Of a stretch of 64,000 bases of DNA, positions 43,038-51,098 are shown piece after piece. The stretch's first letter is position 1. Every line of letters starts with the position of its first letter. Made by a program: the position numbers and the translations under genes. The notes below the pieces were generated by a model. That model worked only from the letters and a program-made list of their open reading frames with translations, searched no databases and was not told the DNA's origin. This stretch comes from CAVUMR01 sp963742715 (lineage in GTDB: Bacteria > Actinomycetota > Actinomycetes > Mycobacteriales > Micromonosporaceae): the NCBI GenBank assembly GCA_963742715.1, contig CAVUMR010000003.1, positions 558,001 to 622,000 on the forward strand. The letters run 5' to 3'.

Positions 43038-43640
43038 ATGGGGCGCACGATCATGGGCGCGGTGGTGTCGCTGGACGGCCGCATCGCACACGACGACGAC
43101 AGTGTCGGTCCGCTGTTCGACTGGTACGGCAACGGCGACGTGGAGTGGTCGTTCTCCGCCGAGCAGGAGCAGCCCTGCCGCACCACGCAGGCGTCCAGGG
43201 ACTTCATGCACGCGGTGTACCCGCGGATCGGTGCGGTGGTGATCGGCCGCCGGCTGTTCGACCACACCAACGGGTGGGGCGGCGTCCCGGCCGCCGGCGA
43301 CCACGTCTTCGTCGTCACCCACACGCCACCGACCGACTGGGAGCACGCGGACACCGCGCCGTTCACGTTCGTGACCGGTGTCGAGGCCGCGATCGCGCAG
43401 GCCCGCGAGTTCGCCGGGCCGGACCGGGACGTCGATGTGGCCGCCGGCGAGATCGGCGGGCAGGCGCTGCGGCTGGGCCTGATCGACCAGGTCGTGATGA
43501 ACGTGGTGCCCGTCGTGTTCGGCGCCGGCCGGCCGTTCTTCGGCGCGATGGGGCCGGGCGAGACCATCACCCTGGCGAACCCGTCGCTCGTCGCCCAGGG
43601 CGACCGCGTGACCCACCTGCTGTACGACGTGGTGCGCTGA
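43038..43640 (+). CDS. Dihydrofolate reductase/RibD C-terminal family protein
   Basis: 200 aa, ATG after GAAGGGCAGGGG. NADPH-dependent reductase fold: MGRTIMGAVVSLDGRIA, AVVIGRRLFDHTNGWGG, VDVAAGEIGGQALRLGLIDQV, VPVVFGAGRPFFG. Members are common in actinobacteria; most have no known substrate. Position between ATP-grasp and transporter genes is compatible with tailoring, but the gene may be unrelated housekeeping. Confidence 0.85.
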   Translation: MGRTIMGAVVSLDGRIAHDDDSVGPLFDWYGNGDVEWSFSAEQEQPCRTTQASRDFMHAVYPRIGAVVIGRRLFDHTNGWGGVPAAGDHVFVVTHTPPTDWEHADTAPFTFVTGVEAAIAQAREFAGPDRDVDVAAGEIGGQALRLGLIDQVVMNVVPVVFGAGRPFFGAMGPGETITLANPSLVAQGDRVTHLLYDVVR

Positions 43641-43647
43641 GGTACGC

Positions 43648-44946
43648 CTAGGGCGCGGCGGGCGCGGCCGGGACCACGTCCATCTCGTGCAGGGCGCGGG
43701 CGCGCAGCGAAACCAGAACCAGGATGAGGTACGTCGCGCCGAAGCAGGCGAGCGTCGGCAGCAGTCCCGCGCCCGCGACCGCCCAACCGGCACTGAGTAC
43801 GCCGAGCGGCGCACCACTGAGCGCGACCGCGCTACCCAGGCCGAAGACCCGGCCGCGGGCGTGCTCCGGTACGTGTTCGAGCGTGACGGTCGTCAGTACC
43901 GGGTTCAGCGGGCCACCGGCCAGTCCGAGCAGAAAGCAGATCGCGATCATCACTGCCGCCGCCGGCGCCAGCGCCATCGACAGCCGCAGCGCGCCGATCA
44001 CCGCGAAGCAGCCGAGCATGGTGCCGCGCCGGCTGGCCAGGAAGTACCGGCTGGCCGGCGCGTACAGCAGCGTGCCGGCCACCGCGCCGACCCCGGTGGC
44101 CGCGATCAGCCAGCCCAGGTACTGCCCGTCGTGCAGGATGTCGCGGGCGTACACCGGCAGCAGTACCGGCGTGAACGCGCCATCGAGGAAGTTGGTCACG
44201 AACACGAACGCGGTCATCGCCGCGATCACCGGCATCCGCCGGACCAGCACCACGCCTTCCACCAGCTGCTGGACGAACCCGAGCCGCTCACCGAGCTCCA
44301 CCGTCTTCGCCGCGGCCGGTACGCCGACCGCCACCAGTGCGGATGCGACGAGGAAGCCGGCCGCGTCCACGTACAGCCCGACCACCGGACCGGCCGTGGC
44401 GACCAGCAGCCCGGCCAGCGGGGCGCCGAGCACCAGCCCGAGCCGGGGCGCCGCCTGGTACCACGAGTTCGCCGTCTCCAGCCGTACGCCACCGGCCTCG
44501 GCCAGCGGTTTGATCAGGCTCACCCGGGCCGCGTTGGCGGGGGTCGCGACCAGGCTCCGGGCGAACAGCAGGCCCAGGAGCAGCGGCATCGACATGCCGA
44601 TGGTGCCGTCGAGCAGCGGTACCAGCCCGATGCAGACGCCGGCGAGCAGGTCGGACAGGATGCTGATCCGGCGCCCGCCGAGCCGGTCGATCCACACCCC
44701 GCCGACCGCGCCGGCGAAGATCAGCGGGAGCGTGCTCGCGAACCCGGCCAGGCCGGTCGCGACCGGGCTGCCGGTCCGGCTCAACACGTAGAGCGGCACC
44801 GTCACGACGGTGACCGCGTTGCCGAACGCGGACAGGTAGTGCGCGGTCAGCAGCACCGCCAGCGGCCGGCGGTTGACCGTGGTCGGGCGGCTGTCGGAGC
44901 CCGGACCGCCGGAACCCGGGCGGCTGTCGGAGCCCGGAGCGGACAT
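43648..44946 (-). CDS. MFS exporter
   Basis: 432 aa from ATG 44946 with GGGAGGGG upstream. About 12 hydrophobic segments; cytoplasmic loop motif GGVWIDRLGGRRISILSDL between TM2 and TM3, and a second-half counterpart around LASRRGTMLGCF. Belongs to the MFS_3 (enterobactin exporter-like) group. A short repeat (GSDSRPGSGGPGSDSRP) lies at the N-terminus. Likely exports the cluster product. Confidence 0.87.
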   Translation of the reverse strand: MSAPGSDSRPGSGGPGSDSRPTTVNRRPLAVLLTAHYLSAFGNAVTVVTVPLYVLSRTGSPVATGLAGFASTLPLIFAGAVGGVWIDRLGGRRISILSDLLAGVCIGLVPLLDGTIGMSMPLLLGLLFARSLVATPANAARVSLIKPLAEAGGVRLETANSWYQAAPRLGLVLGAPLAGLLVATAGPVVGLYVDAAGFLVASALVAVGVPAAAKTVELGERLGFVQQLVEGVVLVRRMPVIAAMTAFVFVTNFLDGAFTPVLLPVYARDILHDGQYLGWLIAATGVGAVAGTLLYAPASRYFLASRRGTMLGCFAVIGALRLSMALAPAAAVMIAICFLLGLAGGPLNPVLTTVTLEHVPEHARGRVFGLGSAVALSGAPLGVLSAGWAVAGAGLLPTLACFGATYLILVLVSLRARALHEMDVVPAAPAAP

Positions 44947-45041
44947 CCCTATCCCCTCCCGACCTGGCTGCACCGGTCACACCGACCGCGGCCCGGACGA
45001 TTCTGTCCGGACCGCGGTCGATGGACAAGCAGCCGGCCGGA

Positions 45042-45836
45042 TCAGTGCCGACCGTGGTACCGGTTGTACAGGCGCGTGGCCCACAGGTACGAGACCAGCG
45101 CGAGTCCGGCGCTCCAGGCGACCGCGAGGATCCCGTCGGTGCCGACCGCGGTACCGCCGAGCAGCGCCCGCAGCGTTTCGGTGATCGGGGTGAACGGCTG
45201 GTACTCGGCGAACCAGCGCAGCACCGTCGGCATCGAGTCGGTCGGTACGAAGCCACTGCCGAAGAACGGCAGCAGCAGCAGGAACATCGGCAGGTTGCTG
45301 GCCGACTCCGGGTTCTTGGCGAACAGCCCCATCGCGACCGCCAGCCAGATGAGCGCGAACGCGATCATCGCGAGCACCCCGATGGTCGCGAGCCAGGCGA
45401 CCGGACCCGCGTCCGGCCGGTACCCGATGAGCAGCGCGACTCCGATGACCACACCGATGCTGAGCATGGTCTGGATCATGCTGCTCAGTACGTGACCGGT
45501 GAGCAACGAACCGCGCGAGATCGCCATGGTGCGGAACCGGGCGATGATGCCCTCGTTCAGGTCCATCGCGATGGAGATCGCCGTACCCTGCACCGCTCCG
45601 GCCACGGTGAGCAGGAAGACCCCGGGGACCACGTAGTCGATGTAGTCGCCCCGGTCACCGGAGACGCCGCCGATCCCGGCGCCGAGCGTGCCACCGAACA
45701 CATAGACGAACAGCAGCAGCAGTACGACCGGGGTACCGACCAGCACCAGCGTCAGGGACGGATAGCGCAGCAGGTGCCGCAGGTTGCGGCGCAGCATGGT
45801 TGCCGAATCTGTCAGGGCGTACGCCATCGTGCTCAT
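45042..45836 (-). CDS. ABC-2 transporter permease (DrrB-like)
   Basis: 264 aa, six hydrophobic segments; conserved DrrB-type stretches YIDYVVPGVFLLTVAGAVQG, DLNEGIIARFRTMAISRGSLL and the late FVPTDSMPTVLRWFAEYQPF. Overlaps the ATPase gene by 4 bp (ATGA). Together they form a drug exporter of the daunorubicin-resistance type. Confidence 0.92.
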   Translation of the reverse strand: MSTMAYALTDSATMLRRNLRHLLRYPSLTLVLVGTPVVLLLLFVYVFGGTLGAGIGGVSGDRGDYIDYVVPGVFLLTVAGAVQGTAISIAMDLNEGIIARFRTMAISRGSLLTGHVLSSMIQTMLSIGVVIGVALLIGYRPDAGPVAWLATIGVLAMIAFALIWLAVAMGLFAKNPESASNLPMFLLLLPFFGSGFVPTDSMPTVLRWFAEYQPFTPITETLRALLGGTAVGTDGILAVAWSAGLALVSYLWATRLYNRYHGRH

Positions 45837-46795
45837 CGCTTGTCGCCTTTCTGGGTGCTGGAGTGGCCGGTGAAGGCGAAGAAGACGTCGTCGAGGTCGG
45901 GAGTGTGGATCGACAGCCGGTCCACCTCGATCCCCGCGCCGTCGAGCCGTGCGAGCAGGGTCCGCAGCGACCGCACGTCGCCGTCGCTGGGTACCTGCAG
46001 GGTGAGGGTCTCGTCGTCGCGGGATGCCGCGTCGAGGAGCCGGGCGGCCGAATCCAGCCGGTGCGGGTCGGTGAACCGGAGCCGTACGTGCCCGCCGGGG
46101 ATGCGGTGCTTGAGCTCGTCGGCGGTGCCCTCGATGACGATCGTGCCGTGGTCGAGCAGAGCGATCCGGTCGGCGAGCTGATCGGCCTCGTCCAGGTCCT
46201 GCGTGGTGAGGAAGATCGTCACGCCGTCGGCGGCGAGTTCGCGGATGATCTGCCACATGGTGCGCCGGCTGCGCGGGTCGAGCCCGGTCGTCGGCTCGTC
46301 CAGGAAGATCAGGCGCGGGTCGCCGATCAGGGTCATCGCCAGGTCGAGCCGGCGCCGCATGCCGCCGGAGTAGGTGACCGCCAGCTTCTTCGCCGCGTCG
46401 ACCAGGTCGAAGCGTTCGAGCAGCGCGGCAGCGCGTCGCCGGCCCTCGACCTTGCCGAGGTGGTGCAGATCCGCCATCAGCAGCAGGTTCTCCGCGCCGG
46501 TGAGCAGGTTGTCCACCGCCGAGAACTGGCCGGTGACCCCGATCGCGGCGCGTACCGCGTCCGGGTCGGTCGCCAGGTCGTGCCCGGCGACGCGGAGCTC
46601 ACCCGCGTCGGCCGGCAGCAGCGTGGACAGGATCTGCACCATCGTGGTCTTGCCGGCGCCGTTCGGGCCGAGCAGCGCGAAGATCGTGCCCTCCACGACC
46701 GTGAGGTCGATGCCGTCAAGCACCACCTGGTTGCCGAACGACTTGCGTAGTCCGGTCAGCGTGATCGCCGACCTGGTCAGGGTGGTGGCGGTCAT
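45833..46795 (-). CDS. ABC transporter ATP-binding protein (DrrA-like)
   Basis: 320 aa. Walker A GPNGAGKTT, Q-loop GVTGQFSAVDNLLTG, signature YSGGMRRRLDLA, Walker B LIFLDEPTTGLD, and the DrrA C-terminal domain ending FFAFTGHSS. The DrrA family pairs with DrrB for ATP-driven export of hydrophobic antibiotics; self-resistance for the cluster is plausible. Preceded by the DUF4097 gene on the same strand, a common gene order in actinomycetes. Confidence 0.93.
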   Translation of the reverse strand: MTATTLTRSAITLTGLRKSFGNQVVLDGIDLTVVEGTIFALLGPNGAGKTTMVQILSTLLPADAGELRVAGHDLATDPDAVRAAIGVTGQFSAVDNLLTGAENLLLMADLHHLGKVEGRRRAAALLERFDLVDAAKKLAVTYSGGMRRRLDLAMTLIGDPRLIFLDEPTTGLDPRSRRTMWQIIRELAADGVTIFLTTQDLDEADQLADRIALLDHGTIVIEGTADELKHRIPGGHVRLRFTDPHRLDSAARLLDAASRDDETLTLQVPSDGDVRSLRTLLARLDGAGIEVDRLSIHTPDLDDVFFAFTGHSSTQKGDKR

Positions 46796-46842
46796 CTCTC
46801 TTCCTTCCTGGGAATACCAGCGAGCGGGAGCGGCGGGTCGGG

Positions 46843-47688
46843 TCAGGCGCGGCGGATCACGATGTCGCCGAAGCTGGTACGGGCGCGCACCTCGGCGGTT
46901 TCGTCGGACGGCCCGGGGCTGTCCGAGGCGTCCAGCTCGTTGTGCACCTTGCCGAGGCTGGTGGACACGTCGAGCCGCGCGGCGGTACCGGCGTGGATGC
47001 CGACCTCGATCCCGCCGAACGCGGTCCTGAGTACGACCGAGCCACGGGTCACGCCACCGACCCGGACATCGCCGTTCGCGGTCGTGGCGGTGACGCCGGC
47101 GTGCGCGTGGTCGATGGAGATGCCGCCGTTGGACGAGTTCACCCGCGCGTCACCGGTGACGTCGCCGACCCAGCTCTCGCCGTTGGAGTTCTTGATCACG
47201 GCGGTACCGTCGATCCGGGCCAGCCGCACCCGGCCGGAACCGGTGCTGATCTCGGCGTGGCCGGTCACCTCCTCCACGCCGATCGCGCCGGCACCGCTGG
47301 TCAGGTCGACCGGGCCGGTGCGGTCGAGCTGGAGGTCGCCGGCCGCGGTCTTGAGCCGGCACTCACCGAGCCGGCCGACGGCACGGAACGCCGCCACCGA
47401 GGCATCGCCCCGCAGCTGCGAACCCGCCGGCAGCTCGATCGTCACGTCGACCGACCCGACCTTGTTGAACAGGCCGAGCGCCCGCTGCTTCGGTCCCTTG
47501 ACCAGCAGGTGACCGGCGGCGTACTCGACCCGGGTGTGCTCGGCCGCGCGCACGTCCAGCTCGTTCGACGCGTCGCTCGGTCGTACCTCGACGGTCGTGT
47601 CGCCACGGTCGGTCGCGGTGACCCGGACGTCGCCGACGACAAGCTCGACGGATACCGAAATCGGCTCGGGGGTTTCGAAAGTAGGCAT
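46843..47688 (-). CDS. DUF4097 beta-repeat protein
   Basis: 281 aa, no signal peptide. Starts MPTFETPEPISVSVELVVGDVRV and continues as short beta repeats with GAIGVEEVTGHAEISTGSG, VNSSNGGISIDHAHAGV and TSFGDIVIRRA, the DUF4097 parallel-helix pattern. Lies between a HicB-like regulator gene and the DrrAB-like transporter, all on one strand, which is a recurrent actinobacterial unit. Biochemical role unknown. Confidence 0.88.
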   Translation of the reverse strand: MPTFETPEPISVSVELVVGDVRVTATDRGDTTVEVRPSDASNELDVRAAEHTRVEYAAGHLLVKGPKQRALGLFNKVGSVDVTIELPAGSQLRGDASVAAFRAVGRLGECRLKTAAGDLQLDRTGPVDLTSGAGAIGVEEVTGHAEISTGSGRVRLARIDGTAVIKNSNGESWVGDVTGDARVNSSNGGISIDHAHAGVTATTANGDVRVGGVTRGSVVLRTAFGGIEVGIHAGTAARLDVSTSLGKVHNELDASDSPGPSDETAEVRARTSFGDIVIRRA

Positions 47689-47760
47689 GGTGATCCTCCG
47701 GACTCGTCGCAGGTGAGCGTTTCTGCTGGTGGCTGGCGGGTGGGTGTGCGGGCAGGTCCG

Positions 47761-48276
47761 CTAGCGGACCCAGCCGGTGTAGCGCTGGCCGCTGCGGGCG
47801 GCCCGCCGGGCAGGGCGACCGCCGCCGTCGCCGTCGAGTGCGGCCGCGGCCGCGCGGACCAGCCACGCGTTGACCGAGAGCCCGGCCTGACCGGCGGCAT
47901 CCTCGATGCGGGTCTTGAGGTGTTCGGCCAGCCGGAAGTTGATCCGCGCCGTGGCGCCGTCGTCGCCCTCCGGTGCGGCCGCCGGCGCGGCGGCCACGGC
48001 CGGCGCGTCCGGCTCCTCGATCCACTGGTCGGTGGGCGGGAGCGTCACGACGAAGCTGGGCTGACGGCCCCGGAGCCGCAGATCCACCGAGCCCGGCGCG
48101 AGATCGCGGGTGATCTCCGCGGCCGCTTCCGAGAGCGCGTCCAGCAGGGCCAGCCGTACCGCCGACTCCAGCGGTGCGGTGAGCCGCTCGGCCAGCTCGC
48201 GGGCGTCGTCACCACCGGCCGCGGCGGCGACCGCCAACTCTTGACGGAGATCGTCGATGTACCGCGTGAGATCCAT
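47761..48276 (-). CDS. HicB-family / ribbon-helix-helix regulator
   Basis: 171 aa from ATG 48276. N-terminal helical region (MDLTRYIDDLRQELAVAAAA), an acidic Ala/Pro linker, then a RHH domain ATARINFRLAEHLKTRIEDAAGQAGLSVNAWLVRAAAAAL near residues 115-155, and a basic tail. No ribosome binding site, probably leaderless. No HicA toxin is adjacent, so it is better seen as transcriptional regulator of its own operon (DUF4097, ABC) than an antitoxin. Phased repeats lie directly upstream. Confidence 0.85.
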   Translation of the reverse strand: MDLTRYIDDLRQELAVAAAAGGDDARELAERLTAPLESAVRLALLDALSEAAAEITRDLAPGSVDLRLRGRQPSFVVTLPPTDQWIEEPDAPAVAAAPAAAPEGDDGATARINFRLAEHLKTRIEDAAGQAGLSVNAWLVRAAAAALDGDGGGRPARRAARSGQRYTGWVR

Positions 48277-48354
48277 GACGCCATCATGACACCATGACGG
48301 CACCACAGCAAGCCATCTTGGCGCTGGATGGCGCGACATGGCGTCAGCTTGGCG
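48276..48354. promoter_or_regulatory. Phased WTGGCG repeats and 9-bp inverted repeat, probable RHH operator
   Basis: Four hexamers TTGGCG/ATGGCG begin at 48318, 48328, 48338 and 48349, spacing 10, 10 and 11 bp, so all face one side of the helix. TGACGCCAT (48276-48284) is the perfect inverse of ATGGCGTCA (48338-48346), and CCATGACG repeats at 48273 and 48292. This fits cooperative binding by a ribbon-helix-helix protein between the HicB-like gene and the P450. Confidence 0.6.
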
Positions 48355-48495
48355 ACAGGGTGCCGCTCGCCGGCATGGCGACCGCCCGCGGAACCGGCCT
48401 GACCAGCGTGATCGCTCCTGCCGACGCCGCTATGCGGGCTTATGGTGGGTTCGTGCCGTACCGGCGCCAACGGTGTACTCGAGCGAGGAGGAGCC

Positions 48496-49950
48496 ATGCC
48501 CAGCACTCCGCCGCCCGCTACTCCACCGCCGGCCGGGGGCGCTCCACCGCGGGCCGGGACGACGCCGGCCGGGGCCACGCCGCCGGGGTCGAGGCTTCCC
48601 GCTCTGGTACAGACGGCGCTGTTCGTCGCTTCACCGGTGCGCTTCCTGGAGCGGGCCCAGCGGCGGTACGGGCCGGTGTTCCGGACCAGCTTCCTCGGCT
48701 TCCCGAACGAGGTGTTCGTGACGACCGCGGACCTGGCCGAGCAGGTGTACGCGCTGGATGCCGGCGGCGCCCGCGCCGGGGCGGTACGACAGCAGTTCAT
48801 CGGGCCGATGGTGGGAGAGCACTCGCTGCTCAGCCTGGACGGCGAGCCGTGGCGGCGGCACCGGCGGCTGCTCACCCCGCCACTGCACGGCAACGCGATC
48901 GCGCGGTACCGGACCGAGATCGCGGAGATCGCCGCGACCGAGATCGCCCGGTGGCCGCGGGACCAGCCGTTCGCGCTGCGCGAGCGCATGCAGGACATCA
49001 CGTTGGAGGTCATGCTGCGGCTGGTGTTCGGCATCCGCGACGCCGAGCGGCTCCAGCGGCTGCGCGTCCTGATCCCGAAGCTGGTCGACCTGGCCGGATC
49101 GATCGGGCTGCTGATGCTGCCACCGAGGGTGCGGGTCTGGGCGCACGAGTCGCCGGTGCTGCGCCGGATGTCGTTCCTGCCGACGACCAGGCTGCTGAAC
49201 GCCCGCGAAGCCGTGGACACGATCCTGTTCGACGAGATCGCGCGGCGCCGCGCCCGCCCGGTACCGGGCGCCACCGACGTACTGTCCCGGCTGCTCGACG
49301 CGCGGGACGAGGACGGTCAGCCGATGACCGACCAGGAGCTGCGGGACGAGCTGATCACCATGCTCGAAGCCGGGCACGAGACCACGGCCACCGGTCTGGC
49401 CTGGACTTTCGAGCGACTGGTACGCACTCCCGAGGTGCTGCGCACGCTGCGCGGGGAGCTCGACAGCGGCCGGGACGACACGTATCTCGACGCGGTCATC
49501 AAGGAGGCGCTGCGGTCCCGTCCGGTGGTGTATGAGGTGCCCCGCCTGCTGGACGCGCCGGTACGACTGGCCGGCTACGAGATCCCGGCCGGCTGGTACG
49601 CGGCCCCGCTGATCTCGCTGATCCATCGTGATCCGGACGCCTTCCCGGAGCCGGACGAGTTCCGGCCGGAGCGTTTCCTCGAACCCGACGCGGCGCGTGC
49701 CCAGAAGGCGTGGATGCCGTTCGGCGGCGGTCGGCGGTACTGCGTCGGCGCCCAGCTCGCGCTGCTCGAAATGCGGGTGATCATCCGGGAGCTGCTGCGC
49801 CGGCTGGACGTGACCGCGCCCGGGACAGCGCCGGAGGCGCAACGGATGCGGCACGTCACGCTCGTACCGGCGCGGGACGGCCGGATCGTCGTGCGGTCCC
49901 GCCCGCCCGAGGACGCCGACCGGCCACGGGTCACCCCCGGCACCCGGTAG
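48496..49950 (+). CDS. Cytochrome P450
   Basis: 484 aa, ATG after GGAGGAG. Proline/Ala-rich N-terminus (residues 1-35), then a full P450: I-helix AGHETT (292-297), K-helix EALR (337-340), and heme loop FGGGRRYCVG with axial Cys416. Soluble-type, closest in style to bacterial CYPs with AGHETT (CYP102/CYP110-like). Needs ferredoxin partners elsewhere. Substrate unknown; could tailor the peptide, but it is separated from the NRPS by the transporter genes. Confidence 0.92.
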   Translation: MPSTPPPATPPPAGGAPPRAGTTPAGATPPGSRLPALVQTALFVASPVRFLERAQRRYGPVFRTSFLGFPNEVFVTTADLAEQVYALDAGGARAGAVRQQFIGPMVGEHSLLSLDGEPWRRHRRLLTPPLHGNAIARYRTEIAEIAATEIARWPRDQPFALRERMQDITLEVMLRLVFGIRDAERLQRLRVLIPKLVDLAGSIGLLMLPPRVRVWAHESPVLRRMSFLPTTRLLNAREAVDTILFDEIARRRARPVPGATDVLSRLLDARDEDGQPMTDQELRDELITMLEAGHETTATGLAWTFERLVRTPEVLRTLRGELDSGRDDTYLDAVIKEALRSRPVVYEVPRLLDAPVRLAGYEIPAGWYAAPLISLIHRDPDAFPEPDEFRPERFLEPDAARAQKAWMPFGGGRRYCVGAQLALLEMRVIIRELLRRLDVTAPGTAPEAQRMRHVTLVPARDGRIVVRSRPPEDADRPRVTPGTR

Positions 49951-49975
49951 GCCGCGTCCTCCCGACCAGGCGGCC

Positions 49976-50914
49976 TTACCCGACCAGCGCGGCGAGGCGT
50001 TCGGTCGACAGGCAGGAGACCAGGCACCGTTCCTTCGCGTCACCCAGCAACTGCGCGGTCCAGGTGGTGAGCCCGCCGTCGCCGAGGTCCACGGTGCCGC
50101 CGTCCGCGTCCGCCCGCAGGCCGATCGCGGCGCCGGCGTAGTAGCCCATTCCCTGGGTACGGGCCGGATCCTCGACGACCGGTACTGGTCCGCCGGCCAG
50201 CGCCGGTCCGATCGTGTCGCGCAGGCGCTCGGCGAGTACCGGATGGTCGAACACGGTCACGGTGAGCCGGATGTCGACCGCCGGCAGCACCTCGGCGAGC
50301 ATCCGCTGCCAGACGCCCAGGTGGTCGACCAACAATTCCGCTTCGGTACGCCCGGAGCCGACGTCACGCGCGCTGGAGACCAGCGCGAACAGCCGGAAAT
50401 GCGCCGAGTAGCCGGGACCGAACCGTTGCGCGCGCAGCACCCGGTGGCACGCGGCCACATCGACCCGTTTCGTGGTCGGGCCCGCGCCGGCGGCGGTACG
50501 GCGGCGGGACGCGGCCTCCACCGCGAGCGCGTTGGTCGGATCGCTCAGTACCTCGGTGCCCCGCATCGTGCTCACGATCCGGTGCTGGTCGACCGGCCCG
50601 AGCGCGGAACAGGTACCCAGCGGCACCACCGGGGACAGCTCCACTCCGGCGTACCGCTCCGGCAGCAGCCGCCACAGCCGCGCCTCGACCTCGGCGATCA
50701 GCCGCGGATCGCTCGGCGCCGGCCGTACGAAGCGGTCCTCGGTCCAGCGCCGCAGCACCCGCGCCGCGGTCACCTGGCCGGCCCGGGCCCGGGCCACCCC
50801 GAGCAGCAGCGTCTGCAGGTCGGTCGGGGCCAGCTCGGTGTCCAGCGCCGGTCGGGTTCCTGCCGGTACCCGCGCCCAGACCCGCTGCTCCGCCGAACCG
50901 CCTGCCCCGTCCAT
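49976..50914 (-). CDS. Conserved protein of unknown function
   Basis: 312 aa from ATG 50914; the longer frame to 51139 is low complexity. I do not recognise the family with confidence. Stretches that look conserved: LGTCSALGPVDQHRIVSTMR, GTEVLSDPTNALAVEAASRR, ACHRVLRAQRF, SAHFRLFALVSSARDVGSG and TWTAQLLGDAKERCLVS. These recall class II aminoacyl-tRNA-synthetase-like paralogues (HisS/HisZ type), which I cannot confirm. No signal peptide or TM segment. Tail-to-tail with the P450 gene, 25 bp between stops. Confidence 0.7.
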   Translation of the reverse strand: MDGAGGSAEQRVWARVPAGTRPALDTELAPTDLQTLLLGVARARAGQVTAARVLRRWTEDRFVRPAPSDPRLIAEVEARLWRLLPERYAGVELSPVVPLGTCSALGPVDQHRIVSTMRGTEVLSDPTNALAVEAASRRRTAAGAGPTTKRVDVAACHRVLRAQRFGPGYSAHFRLFALVSSARDVGSGRTEAELLVDHLGVWQRMLAEVLPAVDIRLTVTVFDHPVLAERLRDTIGPALAGGPVPVVEDPARTQGMGYYAGAAIGLRADADGGTVDLGDGGLTTWTAQLLGDAKERCLVSCLSTERLAALVG

Positions 50915-51023
50915 CGGACCAGGCTGGCAGCCGTGCCACCGGTCGGCACCCGACTTTCGCGATGTGGCGTGAGCCGCGCGGCAGAGCGAGCGCCGGCACC
51001 TCGACCAGGCGGGTCGCCGGATC

Positions 51024-51088
51024 CGCGAGCGCGGCGCCACCGGCCGCGAGCGCGGGCGCCACCGGCCGCGAGCGCGGGCGCCACCGGG
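51024..51088. repeat. 22-bp tandem repeat, three copies
   Basis: Three near-identical units at 51024-51044 (21 bp), 51045-51066 and 51067-51088, each beginning CGCGAGCGCG and ending GCGCCACCGG. Lies between the stop of the ThDP gene (51099) and the start of the unknown gene (50914). Confidence 0.75.
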
Positions 51089-51098
51089 CCGCGAGGCT

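Noticed and set aside
47761..48276. HicAB toxin-antitoxin pair
   Set aside because: Only the HicB-like RHH protein is present; no HicA-sized partner is adjacent.
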